Shown piece by piece: positions 15,868 through 24,371 of a stretch of DNA of 64,000 bases; the stretch's first letter is position 1; every line of letters starts with the position of its first letter. This stretch comes from Leptolinea sp964424035 (GTDB lineage: Bacteria > Chloroflexota > Anaerolineae > Anaerolineales > Anaerolineaceae). The notes beneath the pieces are model-generated. The model worked only from the letters and a program-made list of their open reading frames with translations, was not told where the DNA came from and made no database searches. The position numbers were made by a program, and so were the translations under genes. The DNA lies in the NCBI GenBank assembly GCA_964424035.1, contig CAYRHB010000001.1, forward strand, positions 16,141-80,140, in the 5' to 3' direction.

Positions 15868-17849
15868 TGTCAGCCACCCAAAATAGAACACACAGTCAAA
15901 TGATGTATGTCATTCCGCTTGTTGCGGATGTAATAGGTTCCGTAATTGGAATGATCTATCTTCTTGTTTTACCGTCAGATCCCCAAAACTCCTTGATCGG
16001 GGGATTCTCCCTTTTACGACTGGCGGAAATGGCGGGGCTGATTATTTGTATGGGAGTACTTGGCTTTTTTCTCAGAAAAACCATTCTTGACCCGAAATTT
16101 TCTCAGAGATTGGACTCTCTAATTAGATGGGATGGCCAAAAACCAGTTGCTCTTGTTTTTGCCTGGGTCCTTTTCTTACTAAGCCTTTTTTGCGGGGTGT
16201 ACCTCGGTTCACTGTACTCAAAATGGGCGTCCATTTTGGAACGATTGGCTCCTTTTTTTTTGAAAGGATCTTTTTTCTCCCTAGCTTTTACCATTTCATG
16301 GTTTGTTAGAAGAAAAATAGACCGTCTTTATACTGAACTTCTATGGCTGTGTACGGTCACATTGGTAATAATTATTGCAGGCTATATCTTGGGATTATTT
16401 CTCTTTCCGGCAGATGTTGGCATTAAGCTGCGGGAGGGAAGTCTGCTTTACATTTGTTTACTATCCATCGGTCTTGGTTTTTCACTTTCCAGATGGAACC
16501 ATTGGGGAATAATTCTTGGATTTATTATCACTGCTATATTTTTCATTGGTTCCCTGGTAGGTGTATGGGCCAGTGGAATCAGTGATTACAATATCTTTGC
16601 CGGGTTGCTCCCCTACAATGATGCAAACGGCTATTATCATGGCGGGCGGTTGCTGGCAGAAGGTTACCCGATGCATTCCTTTTCCTCCCGCCGACCATTG
16701 CTTCCTGCGTTATTGGGTGTGTTTTATTGGGTCGGAGGTGAAAGCCTAAAATTTTCTATCGGTTTAATTGTGTTCGTCATCACACTATCTGTATTTTTTT
16801 CTGTCCGAGAGATTAACATGACAAGCGGATCTGCTGCCGCTGCTTTGTTTATTCTGGAATTATTTTTATTCATTCGCCGGTTTATTGGCTCAACCATGAC
16901 CGAAACATTGGGGATGTCTTTAGGGGCAATTGGGTTTGCATTACTCTGGAGTGGAGCAACACGTAAAAAAGGTTTGGTACTCGCTTCCGGTTTATTGATG
17001 CTCAGTCTGGGGTTGCTTTCACGCGCCGGCCCTTTTCTTATCCTGCCAATACTGGTCATCTGGGCGGGATTGGCCTATAAGGAAAATCGCAGGCTAAATT
17101 GGAAGTTTCTCGGTCTTTGTTTGGGTGGTGTGATAATGGCTTTTGGTTTGAACCAACTTCTCTTTACGGTGATCAAAAGTGAAACAAGCACTAGTATGGC
17201 AAATTTTTCATATACGTTATATGGTTTGGTTACCGGTGGAACCGGGTGGAAGCACTATATTGTTGACCATCCGGAATTAATTGGTCTGGTGGAACCTGAT
17301 TTATCTCGAATTGTATATGGTTATGCTTTCGAGGCATTTCGTGCAAACCCATTCCTGACCATTCAAGGAGCACTCAAGTACTGGGCAGCCTTTTTTAACC
17401 TTGAGTGGTATGGTCTGTTCGGTTTTATCCAAAGCGACAATACGATGGAAACGTATATTGTACGGGGAATGGTGGCAATATTATCGCTGATCGGTCTGGT
17501 GCTTGGGTCCTTAAAAATCAAAAAGCCGGAATACTCCATGGTATTGGCGGGAATTTTGGGAATAGTCTTGTCGGTTCCATTTGTTCCAACCATAGACGCT
17601 GAGATACGCACGTATGCTGCAGTTATTCCATGGGTTGCAGCTCTTGGAATGATAGGAATAATTGAAACTGGCAATTACTTGAAGCATTTAATCCATAATT
17701 CAGGCAACGATGGAATTTGTCATAAGATTTCGCAGTATCCGAAAAGTCTGCTATCTTTTTCAACTTTTTTGATATCTATCATGATTGTGTTCCCGATTTT
17801 GATGAGGATTGGAATAAAGCCTTTTACGGAAATTTTTTCTTCACACTGA
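15867..17849 (+). CDS. GT-C type membrane glycosyltransferase-like protein
   Basis: Large integral membrane protein, 660 residues, with a dozen or so hydrophobic helices. After about five helices comes the extracytoplasmic loop LLPYNDANGYYHGGRLLAEG with the Asp typical of the catalytic loop of GT-C enzymes such as ArnT, PMT or GT83 members. SSRRPLLPALLG follows at the next helix. Such proteins use polyprenyl-phosphate sugars outside the membrane. I start at the ATG at 15867, which overlaps the fusion gene's stop; an upstream in-frame ATG at 15813 would lie deep inside that gene. It may use the product of the GT2 fusion just upstream. Donor and acceptor are unknown. Confidence 0.75.
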   Translation: MSATQNRTHSQMMYVIPLVADVIGSVIGMIYLLVLPSDPQNSLIGGFSLLRLAEMAGLIICMGVLGFFLRKTILDPKFSQRLDSLIRWDGQKPVALVFAWVLFLLSLFCGVYLGSLYSKWASILERLAPFFLKGSFFSLAFTISWFVRRKIDRLYTELLWLCTVTLVIIIAGYILGLFLFPADVGIKLREGSLLYICLLSIGLGFSLSRWNHWGIILGFIITAIFFIGSLVGVWASGISDYNIFAGLLPYNDANGYYHGGRLLAEGYPMHSFSSRRPLLPALLGVFYWVGGESLKFSIGLIVFVITLSVFFSVREINMTSGSAAAALFILELFLFIRRFIGSTMTETLGMSLGAIGFALLWSGATRKKGLVLASGLLMLSLGLLSRAGPFLILPILVIWAGLAYKENRRLNWKFLGLCLGGVIMAFGLNQLLFTVIKSETSTSMANFSYTLYGLVTGGTGWKHYIVDHPELIGLVEPDLSRIVYGYAFEAFRANPFLTIQGALKYWAAFFNLEWYGLFGFIQSDNTMETYIVRGMVAILSLIGLVLGSLKIKKPEYSMVLAGILGIVLSVPFVPTIDAEIRTYAAVIPWVAALGMIGIIETGNYLKHLIHNSGNDGICHKISQYPKSLLSFSTFLISIMIVFPILMRIGIKPFTEIFSSH

Positions 17850-17912
17850 AAAAAGGTATAGAAAAGATTTTTAACTTTTATATATACGGTTAAAAAATTA
17901 ATTTTTTTCCAA

Positions 17913-17922
17913 NNNNNNNNNN
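17913..17922. other. Assembly gap (10 N)
   Basis: A second run of ten Ns in AT-rich DNA, between the GT-C gene and an orphan coding segment that is open up to the gap. The true length missing is unknown and probably includes the 5' part of that gene. Confidence 0.95.
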
Positions 17923-17967
17923 AATGTTTCATCACACTGCAAAAACGGAGAGCAAAGCATTGTTACG

Positions 17968-18294
17968 ATGATATCTTCCGGTTCATACATTAATGTGGTT
18001 CCAGACGATTCGCGGTCCATCTCATTTGTTCCATCCCTGAGATATTCGGATCTGAACCGGAGCATTCATGATTCTCCTGTATTCAGACCATACCTGATCG
18101 CCAATCCGGTAACCCCGGGGAGTTCTCTGTTCCTGGCGCATGATCATAGGAGCAATGAATTTGTGTATGTAATCGCACCTACGGATGTTCTTTCATCCAG
18201 TCAGGGATTGTCCGAGCTTTGTGGCCAGTGGGGAACTGATACTGACACCAGAGGTTTTTTCTTTGTGGAATCAGCATATAAACAGGCAAAATAA
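17968..18294 (+). CDS. Probable 3' fragment of a gene cut by the assembly gap
   Basis: A 108-residue reading frame of unrecognised sequence (first ATG at 17968). The same frame has no stop all the way back to the gap edge at 17923, adding 15 more residues, and no ribosome site precedes the ATG. This suggests the C-terminal part of a longer protein whose beginning lies in the gap. The residues are soluble in character, with SLFLAHDHRSNEFVYVIA and RGFFFVESAY. They could form an extracytoplasmic tail like those of the GT-C proteins at 24-29 kb, but I see no firm match. The stop overlaps the next gene's start (TAATG), so it is a genuine operon member. Confidence 0.5.
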   Translation: MISSGSYINVVPDDSRSISFVPSLRYSDLNRSIHDSPVFRPYLIANPVTPGSSLFLAHDHRSNEFVYVIAPTDVLSSSQGLSELCGQWGTDTDTRGFFFVESAYKQAK

Positions 18295-19445
18295 TGGAAT
18301 CTGATAGCAGGATAAAGATAACTCACGTCATCACTGGCCTGAATACCGGGGGGGCTGAAACTATGCTCTATTGGTTGCTAAAGAATGTTGACCAAAAACA
18401 ATTTCCATGTCGAGTGATTTCATTAACTGAAAATGGACCGATAGGCGAAAAGCTGAAAGATATTGGTATCCCAATTGTGTCAGTTGGATTTAATAAAAAA
18501 TACTCAATCTGGAAAGGTTTTTCCCATTTATATAAAGAAATAAAGGCCAATAAACCGCAAATAATCCAAACATGGATGTACCATTCAGATTTACTTGGAG
18601 GCCTGGTTGCAAAAACAATAAAAGGGATTCATGTTGTTTGGGGAATTCATAACAGTACCCTTGATCTTTCCAAGAGCAAAAAAAGTACGAGATTGGTTGT
18701 ACGAATAAATGCCTTTCTTTCCCATTTTCTCCCAGATGGCATCATTGTCTGTTCCCGCGTTGCAGAGAGGGTTCATATTGAGAAAGGTTTCGATGGAAAA
18801 CGGATGTATTTTATACCAAACGGGTTTGATCTTTCGGAATACCGGGCAGATGCTCGAGCACGAAAAGAAGTTCGTAACGAACTTGGAATTGCATCAACAG
18901 ACATGGTCATTGGAATGGCTGCCAGATTTGATCCACAAAAGGATTTTGGTACATTCTTCCTTGCGGCAAATGAATTACTTAAAAAGTATCCTGATTTGCA
19001 TTTTGTTCTTTGTGGTGATGGGGTCTCATGGAGTAACGCTGATATTGTTTTGATGATAGATTCCACAACAAAAAGCCGGTTTCATTTGTTAGGCCGGCGA
19101 AACGACATGCCAAAAATATATGCTTCTTGGGATATAGCCGTATTGTCATCCAAATTTGGAGAAGCATTTCCTCTGACAATAGGCGAAGCTATGGCTTGTG
19201 AAATTCCCTGTGTAGGAACGGATGTTGGTGACACATCCGATCTCATTGGAAAAACCGGTTATACCGTTACCCCTGAAGCCCCCCTCTTACTGGCAGATGC
19301 CGTCGTAAAACTGATCTCAATGCCATCTACCGAACGATCAGATCTTGGGAAACTTGCCAGAGAACAGATTCTTTCACATTATGAAATCTCTCAAATTACC
19401 CAAAAATACCAAGAGGTTTGGAAAGAAATTGCCACAAGATTATGA
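18294..19445 (+). CDS. GT4-family glycosyltransferase
   Basis: A 383-residue GT-B transferase. The acceptor domain opens with THVITGLNTGGAETMLYWLL, and the donor domain shows GMAARFDPQKDFGTFFLAA, HFVLCGDGVSW and GEAFPLTIGEAMACEIP with the EX7E glutamates. It is of the same subfamily style as the transferase at 13282, particularly in the EAM-CEIPCV-TDVGD region, so the two may be paralogues adding different residues. It begins at ATG overlapping the preceding stop and ends in an ATGA overlap with the methyltransferase gene. No unusual features besides the AT-rich composition of this part of the locus. Confidence 0.85.
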   Translation: MESDSRIKITHVITGLNTGGAETMLYWLLKNVDQKQFPCRVISLTENGPIGEKLKDIGIPIVSVGFNKKYSIWKGFSHLYKEIKANKPQIIQTWMYHSDLLGGLVAKTIKGIHVVWGIHNSTLDLSKSKKSTRLVVRINAFLSHFLPDGIIVCSRVAERVHIEKGFDGKRMYFIPNGFDLSEYRADARARKEVRNELGIASTDMVIGMAARFDPQKDFGTFFLAANELLKKYPDLHFVLCGDGVSWSNADIVLMIDSTTKSRFHLLGRRNDMPKIYASWDIAVLSSKFGEAFPLTIGEAMACEIPCVGTDVGDTSDLIGKTGYTVTPEAPLLLADAVVKLISMPSTERSDLGKLAREQILSHYEISQITQKYQEVWKEIATRL

Positions 19446-20149
19446 ATAATCAAAGTTATAACGAACGTCTTTTTCAAAAAGGATTCAGGTCACTCATACA
19501 TCTATCCCGATTTGCCTGGTTGCGAAAGATGACAATCAGGCATTGTGGTAACAAGCCTTTAAGGGTTTTAGAATTGGGTTGCTATGATGGTCGCAGTATT
19601 GACTGGCTACCTTCTCAACCATTGCTTTACGATGGATTTGACGCAAACTGGGAAGGTGGATTGGATATTGGACGTATTCGATATGCCGGACATTCAAATA
19701 TACGTTTTCACGAATGCTCATCTCCGGAAGCAATGTTGGTTGATAAAGACGGATATGACCTGGGAATTTCACTAGAAACAATAGAGCATATACCCCCAAC
19801 GATTGTTAATGGCTATCTGCAAAAGATCTCGAGCAATGTCAATACGATTATATTTTTTACTGTACCAAACGAAACGGGCTTGCCTTTTCTGGTCAAATAT
19901 GCTGCCAAGAAAGTATTTTACCGGGATAGTAAAGATGAGGAATACACTTTTTATGAATTTTGGAATGAATTGCTTGGTAATACTTCCAAAGTTCACCGCA
20001 ACGAACATAAAGGATTCAATTACCAGGAATTCATGCATCAATTGGAGAGTTTTTTTGACATTATCAGTGTCACGGGTATCCCAATCAACTGGTTTCCGAT
20101 TAAATACTCTTTCACCGTTGGAATTGTGGCTAAGCCAAAGACTTTTTGA
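19442..20149 (+). CDS. Class I SAM-dependent methyltransferase
   Basis: A 235-residue methyltransferase-like protein. VLELGCYDGRSIDWL is the SAM-binding loop and DGFDANWEGG the second acidic site; SLETIEHIPP and IIFFTVPNE follow the usual order. I use the ATG at 19442, which overlaps the stop of the GT4 gene, rather than the upstream ATG at 19418 that lies within that gene. The C-terminal segment includes HRNEHKGFNYQEF and GIPINWFPIKYS, probably part of the acceptor site. Because it is coupled to a glycosyltransferase gene, it may methylate the residue that enzyme adds, but this is inferred from position only. Confidence 0.75.
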   Translation: MNNQSYNERLFQKGFRSLIHLSRFAWLRKMTIRHCGNKPLRVLELGCYDGRSIDWLPSQPLLYDGFDANWEGGLDIGRIRYAGHSNIRFHECSSPEAMLVDKDGYDLGISLETIEHIPPTIVNGYLQKISSNVNTIIFFTVPNETGLPFLVKYAAKKVFYRDSKDEEYTFYEFWNELLGNTSKVHRNEHKGFNYQEFMHQLESFFDIISVTGIPINWFPIKYSFTVGIVAKPKTF

Positions 20150-20217
20150 TCGCTGGTATACTTCGCGAATCTGATATAAGAAGAAAACCAAATCAACGAA
20201 CTTGACAAAGGAAAAGA

Positions 20218-22173
20218 ATGTGTGGAATAACCGGATTTCTTGATACCCGCCGAGATAGATCAGATTCTGAATTAGAAGCCCGGGTTACCCGTATGTCTGA
20301 CAGGATTGTCCATCGGGGACCTGATTCCAGCGGTACATGGGTAGACGAATCCAATGGTATAGCCCTGGGTTTCCGCCGGTTGGCTATTGTGGATCTGACC
20401 CCCACCGGTCGGCAGCCGATGATCTCGTCGAGTGGCCGGTTTATTATGATTTTTAATGGTGAAGTTTATAACTATGGCGAACTACGGGAAGAGTTGACAA
20501 AATCCGGTATCACATTCCGGGGCACATCCGATTCCGAGGTTATGGTTGAAGCCATTGATGCCTGGGGTTTGGTGCCCGCGGTTAAACGTTTCAATGGACA
20601 ATTCGCTTTTGCCATATGGGACAGGCGGGATCGTTTTCTGCATCTTGTGCGGGACCGTGTTGGGGTAAAACCACTATACTATGGTTGGGTTGGACGGTCT
20701 CTTCTTTTTGGATCTGAATTGAAATGCCTGCGTGCGTATCCGGAATTCGCCGGAGAGATCGATCGAAACGCCTTGGCCCTATTCACCCGGCACAATTACA
20801 TCCCCGCGCCTTTTTCCATATTTCAGAATGTTTATAAACAAATGCCGGGAACCATCCTGTCATTTCCATTTGATCAGCCCGGATATGTTCCTGAACCGAT
20901 AGTATTCTGGTCTGCCCGGAAAACTGTTGAATCCGGACTGGCTGATCCATTTACCGGATCTTTTAAGGAAGCCAAAGATCAGTTGGATGGTCTGTTGCGC
21001 GAATCTGTGAGGTTGCGCATGATGGCGGATGTTCCACTCGGAGCATTCCTCTCCGGTGGTGTGGATTCATCCACCATTGTTGCGCTTATGCAGGCGGAGA
21101 GCAATATACCGGTGAAAACATTCACCATTGGATTTCTGGAAGATGAGTATAACGAAGCTGAACATGCCAGAAAAGTTGCCAAACACCTAAATACCGAACA
21201 TACCGAGATTATTGTCACTTCGGAGGAAGCGCGTGCAGTCATTCCGAAACTACCGGTCATGTACGATGAGCCCTTCTCAGATTCTTCCCAGATACCAACC
21301 TATCTGGTTTCACAATTGACCCGGAATTTTGTAACCGTCAGTTTATCTGGTGACGGAGGGGATGAACTTTTTGCTGGATACAACCGGTATTTTTGGGGAA
21401 ATGATATCTGGTCAAAAATTGGCTGGATGGGAACGGGTGTGCGGAAAACTCTGGGTGGAAGCATGCGACTTCTATCACCGGCTGCCTGGGATAGCCTTTT
21501 CCGCACAATAAAACCGGTGATTCCGAATTCTCTCCGGGTTCCACAGGCTGGTGAGAAAATCAAGAAAATTTCAGATGTCATTTCTGTGGATTCTCCTGAG
21601 AGATTGTACTATCGACTGGTTTCCCACTGGAAGAAGCCTGATGAATTGGTTATTGGCGGTCAGGAACCCAGGACTCCCCTTACTGATAGCTCAGAATGGC
21701 CATCCGTCCCGGATTTTACCCATTGGATGATGTATATGGATCTGATTACCTATTTACCGGATGATATTCTAGCAAAAGTGGACCGGGCGAGTATGGCAGT
21801 CAGTTTGGAATCTCGGGTGCCATACCTGGATGATCATCGGGTGATTGAATTTGCCTGGCGTTTGCCGCTGGATATGAAGATCAAAAACGGGCAGGGAAAG
21901 TATATTCTCCGTCAGCTTCTTTATGACTATGTGCCAAAAGTATTGATAGAGCGGCCCAAGATGGGATTCGGAATCCCAATTGATTCCTGGTTGCGTGGAC
22001 CACTACAAGACTGGGCGGATGATTTGCTGGATTCATCCCGCATGCGTGAGGAAGGATTTTTCGACCCTGAGGAAGTTCAGAAAATGTGGCAGGAACATAA
22101 ATCCGGAACGCATGATAACCAGTATTATCTTTGGGATATTCTAGTTTTCCAGGAATGGCTGCGAGCTCAATAG
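20218..22173 (+). CDS. asnB: Asparagine synthase (glutamine-hydrolysing) family amidotransferase
   Basis: A 651-residue two-domain enzyme. The mature N-terminus MCGITGFLD exposes Cys2, the glutaminase nucleophile, and NGEVYNYGELR belongs to the same Ntn domain. The synthetase domain carries the pyrophosphate loop SGGVDSS at residues 279-285 and SGDGGDELFAGYNRY. It could make asparagine. However, homologues inside polysaccharide clusters, such as WbpS, amidate uronic acid carboxyls, and this locus also encodes diacetamido-uronate enzymes, so glycan amidation is a reasonable alternative. It has an AAAGGA ribosome site. A 68-base spacer separates it from the methyltransferase gene, and the GT4 gene starts 6 bases after its stop. 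Confidence 0.9.
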   Translation: MCGITGFLDTRRDRSDSELEARVTRMSDRIVHRGPDSSGTWVDESNGIALGFRRLAIVDLTPTGRQPMISSSGRFIMIFNGEVYNYGELREELTKSGITFRGTSDSEVMVEAIDAWGLVPAVKRFNGQFAFAIWDRRDRFLHLVRDRVGVKPLYYGWVGRSLLFGSELKCLRAYPEFAGEIDRNALALFTRHNYIPAPFSIFQNVYKQMPGTILSFPFDQPGYVPEPIVFWSARKTVESGLADPFTGSFKEAKDQLDGLLRESVRLRMMADVPLGAFLSGGVDSSTIVALMQAESNIPVKTFTIGFLEDEYNEAEHARKVAKHLNTEHTEIIVTSEEARAVIPKLPVMYDEPFSDSSQIPTYLVSQLTRNFVTVSLSGDGGDELFAGYNRYFWGNDIWSKIGWMGTGVRKTLGGSMRLLSPAAWDSLFRTIKPVIPNSLRVPQAGEKIKKISDVISVDSPERLYYRLVSHWKKPDELVIGGQEPRTPLTDSSEWPSVPDFTHWMMYMDLITYLPDDILAKVDRASMAVSLESRVPYLDDHRVIEFAWRLPLDMKIKNGQGKYILRQLLYDYVPKVLIERPKMGFGIPIDSWLRGPLQDWADDLLDSSRMREEGFFDPEEVQKMWQEHKSGTHDNQYYLWDILVFQEWLRAQ

Positions 22174-22179
22174 AAAAAC

Positions 22180-23307
22180 GTGAAAATCCTACTATTTGCG
22201 AACACTGGTTGGTATCTATACAATTTCCGGCTTCCTCTGGCTGAAACACTCCGGTCTAAGGGACATGATGTAGTGCTTATGTCACCTGCAGATGCGTACA
22301 CTCGTGAACTTACCAGGGATGGATTCCGTTGGGTGGAATTCAAATTTTCACGAAAAGGGCGGGACCCTTTTCGTGAATTTGCTACTCTGATAAAACTCAT
22401 GCAAGTTTATCGTGACGAAAGACCTGATTTGGTTCATCACTTTACAGTCAAGTGTGTACTTTACGGGTCGTTGGCAGCAAAATGGGTTGGTATTTCGCGT
22501 ATAGTTAACTCCATTACAGGATTGGGATACCTTTTCATCAATGAAGCTACCGTATCCAAGTTATTCAGGTCTTTTATTCTTTTTTTGTACCGTTTGGCAT
22601 TGCGTTCTACCCATGTGATATTCCAGAACAAGGATGATCTCTATCAGTTTCAGGAAACCGGGTTGGTTGATACAAATAGGATCGATATTGTACGTGGTTC
22701 TGGTGTGGATATCCGGAAGTTTGCGCCAACACCACTTCCTGAGGGGATCCCGCAGATATTGTTGCCCGCTCGAATGCTCTGGGATAAGGGAGTGGGCGAA
22801 TTTGTTGAAGCTGCCCGGATATTACTCGCTGAAGGAATTCAGGCAAAATTCGTTCTGGCTGGTGATTCAGACTCTGAAAATCCTGCCGGGGTACCGGTAA
22901 AAATGATTAAAAAATGGCAAAAAGAGGGTTTGATCACGTGGGTTGGCTGGCAGGGCAATATGCCGGAGCTCTATGCGGCATCAAGCATCGTTTGTCTGCC
23001 ATCATACCGTGAAGGCTTGCCTAAAACTCTGATCGAAGCTGCTGCCTGTGGACGCCCACTGGTTGCGTTTGATGCTCCCGGAAGCCGGGAAGTAGTGATA
23101 CACGGAAGTACCGGGCTTTTAGCCAGATATAAAGATATTCAAGATCTGACGGTTTGCCTGAAAAACCTTTTGAATGACCCGGAAGGACGGCAACGTATGG
23201 GAAATAACGCGCGAAAACTTGCCGTTGAAGAATTTTCAAATGAACGGATAATCGACGAGACATTGGTAGTCTATAGTAAACTTCAGGGGGAAGTGAAACC
23301 GATATGA
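22180..23307 (+). CDS. GT4 glycosyltransferase, PglA/CapM-like
   Basis: A 375-residue GT-B transferase beginning with GTG. The opening LLFANTGWYLYNFRLPLAE, then VHHFTVKCVLYGSLAAK and NSITGLGYLFI, are characteristic of the PglA/WbpT/CapM branch. These enzymes add the second sugar to an undecaprenyl-diphosphate-linked HexNAc. The donor site is REGLPKTLIEAAACGRP with the EX7E glutamates. The gene overlaps the WecA-type phosphotransferase gene by ATGA, so the pair probably performs the first two steps of lipid-linked glycan assembly on the cytoplasmic face. The sugar added cannot be read from the sequence. Confidence 0.85.
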   Translation: MKILLFANTGWYLYNFRLPLAETLRSKGHDVVLMSPADAYTRELTRDGFRWVEFKFSRKGRDPFREFATLIKLMQVYRDERPDLVHHFTVKCVLYGSLAAKWVGISRIVNSITGLGYLFINEATVSKLFRSFILFLYRLALRSTHVIFQNKDDLYQFQETGLVDTNRIDIVRGSGVDIRKFAPTPLPEGIPQILLPARMLWDKGVGEFVEAARILLAEGIQAKFVLAGDSDSENPAGVPVKMIKKWQKEGLITWVGWQGNMPELYAASSIVCLPSYREGLPKTLIEAAACGRPLVAFDAPGSREVVIHGSTGLLARYKDIQDLTVCLKNLLNDPEGRQRMGNNARKLAVEEFSNERIIDETLVVYSKLQGEVKPI

Positions 23308-24356
23308 TTCCGAATGCTCTCGAGTATACCGGCCTGTTTCAGGCACTATTGATAAGTGTGCTTTTAACGCTGGGGACGGCATATCTGGGTATTTTGTTAG
23401 CCCGAAAAATTAGATTATTGGATTTTCCAGGCGCCGCACCGTATAAGCAACACACAATCCCGATGCCTTACGCCGGCGGGATAGCTTTGATGCTCTCTCT
23501 GTCTGTACTGGTGATAGGCACCGGACTCTGGCAGGATGGACAGATACGGAGCATGCTTCTAGGGGCACTGGTTATTTTTGCATTTGGTATATGGGATGAT
23601 TACAAGAGGCTCTCTGCATTGCCGAAATTCCTGGGGCAGGTAGCTGTTTCAATCTTTTTGATCCTGTCAGGGGTCTCCATCCAGATTTTTGAGTCGAGGA
23701 CCTTTTTCATTGGTGGTTCCGGCCTCATTTATGAATTACTGGATAAATTATTAACTATTTTCTGGATCGTAGGGGTGACAAACGCCTTTAATCTGGTGGA
23801 TAGTATGGACGGGCTCGCAGTCGGATTGAGTGGCTGGGCATTTGCCTTTTTCATGCTCGCAACTGTTGAATCCGGTCAGCATTTACTGTCGCTGACCAGT
23901 GCGATTCTTGCAGGAATATGTGTCGCAATTTTTCTTTTCAATTCAACCCCGGCAAAGATGTTCCTGGGAGATTCTGGAGCTCAAACACTGGGTTTCCTGT
24001 TGTCGGTTATGGCCATTTTTTATAACCCGGTAGGTAGTTTCCAGACATCATCCTACCTTGTCCCGATTCTATTGATTGGTGTGCCCATATTTGATACAAC
24101 CCTTGTGACTGTTTCCCGTTTGAGAAGACATATTCCCTTTTACAAAGGGAATCGCGATCATACATATCACCGTCTTGTGGCATTGGGGTTGGAACCCAGT
24201 CGGGCAGTATACACAATGCATCTGGTTGCTTTGATCCTGAATTGTCTCGCATTTATCGCTGTTGGCTTACCACCCGTTTGGGCGAATAGTGTATTACTGC
24301 TTGTGATATTGGTGGGAATTGCGGCAATCTGGTTCCTGGAAAAAAACCAAACATAG
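23304..24356 (+). CDS. WecA/TagO-type polyprenyl-P HexNAc-1-P transferase
   Basis: Integral membrane protein of 350 residues with about ten or eleven helices, of the MraY/WecA/TagO family. It would transfer a UDP-HexNAc-derived sugar phosphate to undecaprenyl phosphate, starting lipid-linked glycan synthesis. Family signatures: GIWDDYKRLSALPK with the Asp-Asp pair, NAFNLVDSMDGLAVG, MFLGDSGAQTLGF, and a basic cytoplasmic loop KGNRDHTYHRLVALG resembling the His-containing loop of WecA rather than MraY. The genuine MraY of the cell is expected elsewhere, with the cell-division genes. Coupled by ATGA to the PglA-like gene. I avoid the symbol wecA because the sugar is not established. Confidence 0.9.
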   Translation: MIPNALEYTGLFQALLISVLLTLGTAYLGILLARKIRLLDFPGAAPYKQHTIPMPYAGGIALMLSLSVLVIGTGLWQDGQIRSMLLGALVIFAFGIWDDYKRLSALPKFLGQVAVSIFLILSGVSIQIFESRTFFIGGSGLIYELLDKLLTIFWIVGVTNAFNLVDSMDGLAVGLSGWAFAFFMLATVESGQHLLSLTSAILAGICVAIFLFNSTPAKMFLGDSGAQTLGFLLSVMAIFYNPVGSFQTSSYLVPILLIGVPIFDTTLVTVSRLRRHIPFYKGNRDHTYHRLVALGLEPSRAVYTMHLVALILNCLAFIAVGLPPVWANSVLLLVILVGIAAIWFLEKNQT

Positions 24357-24371
24357 CGCAGGGATACGAGT

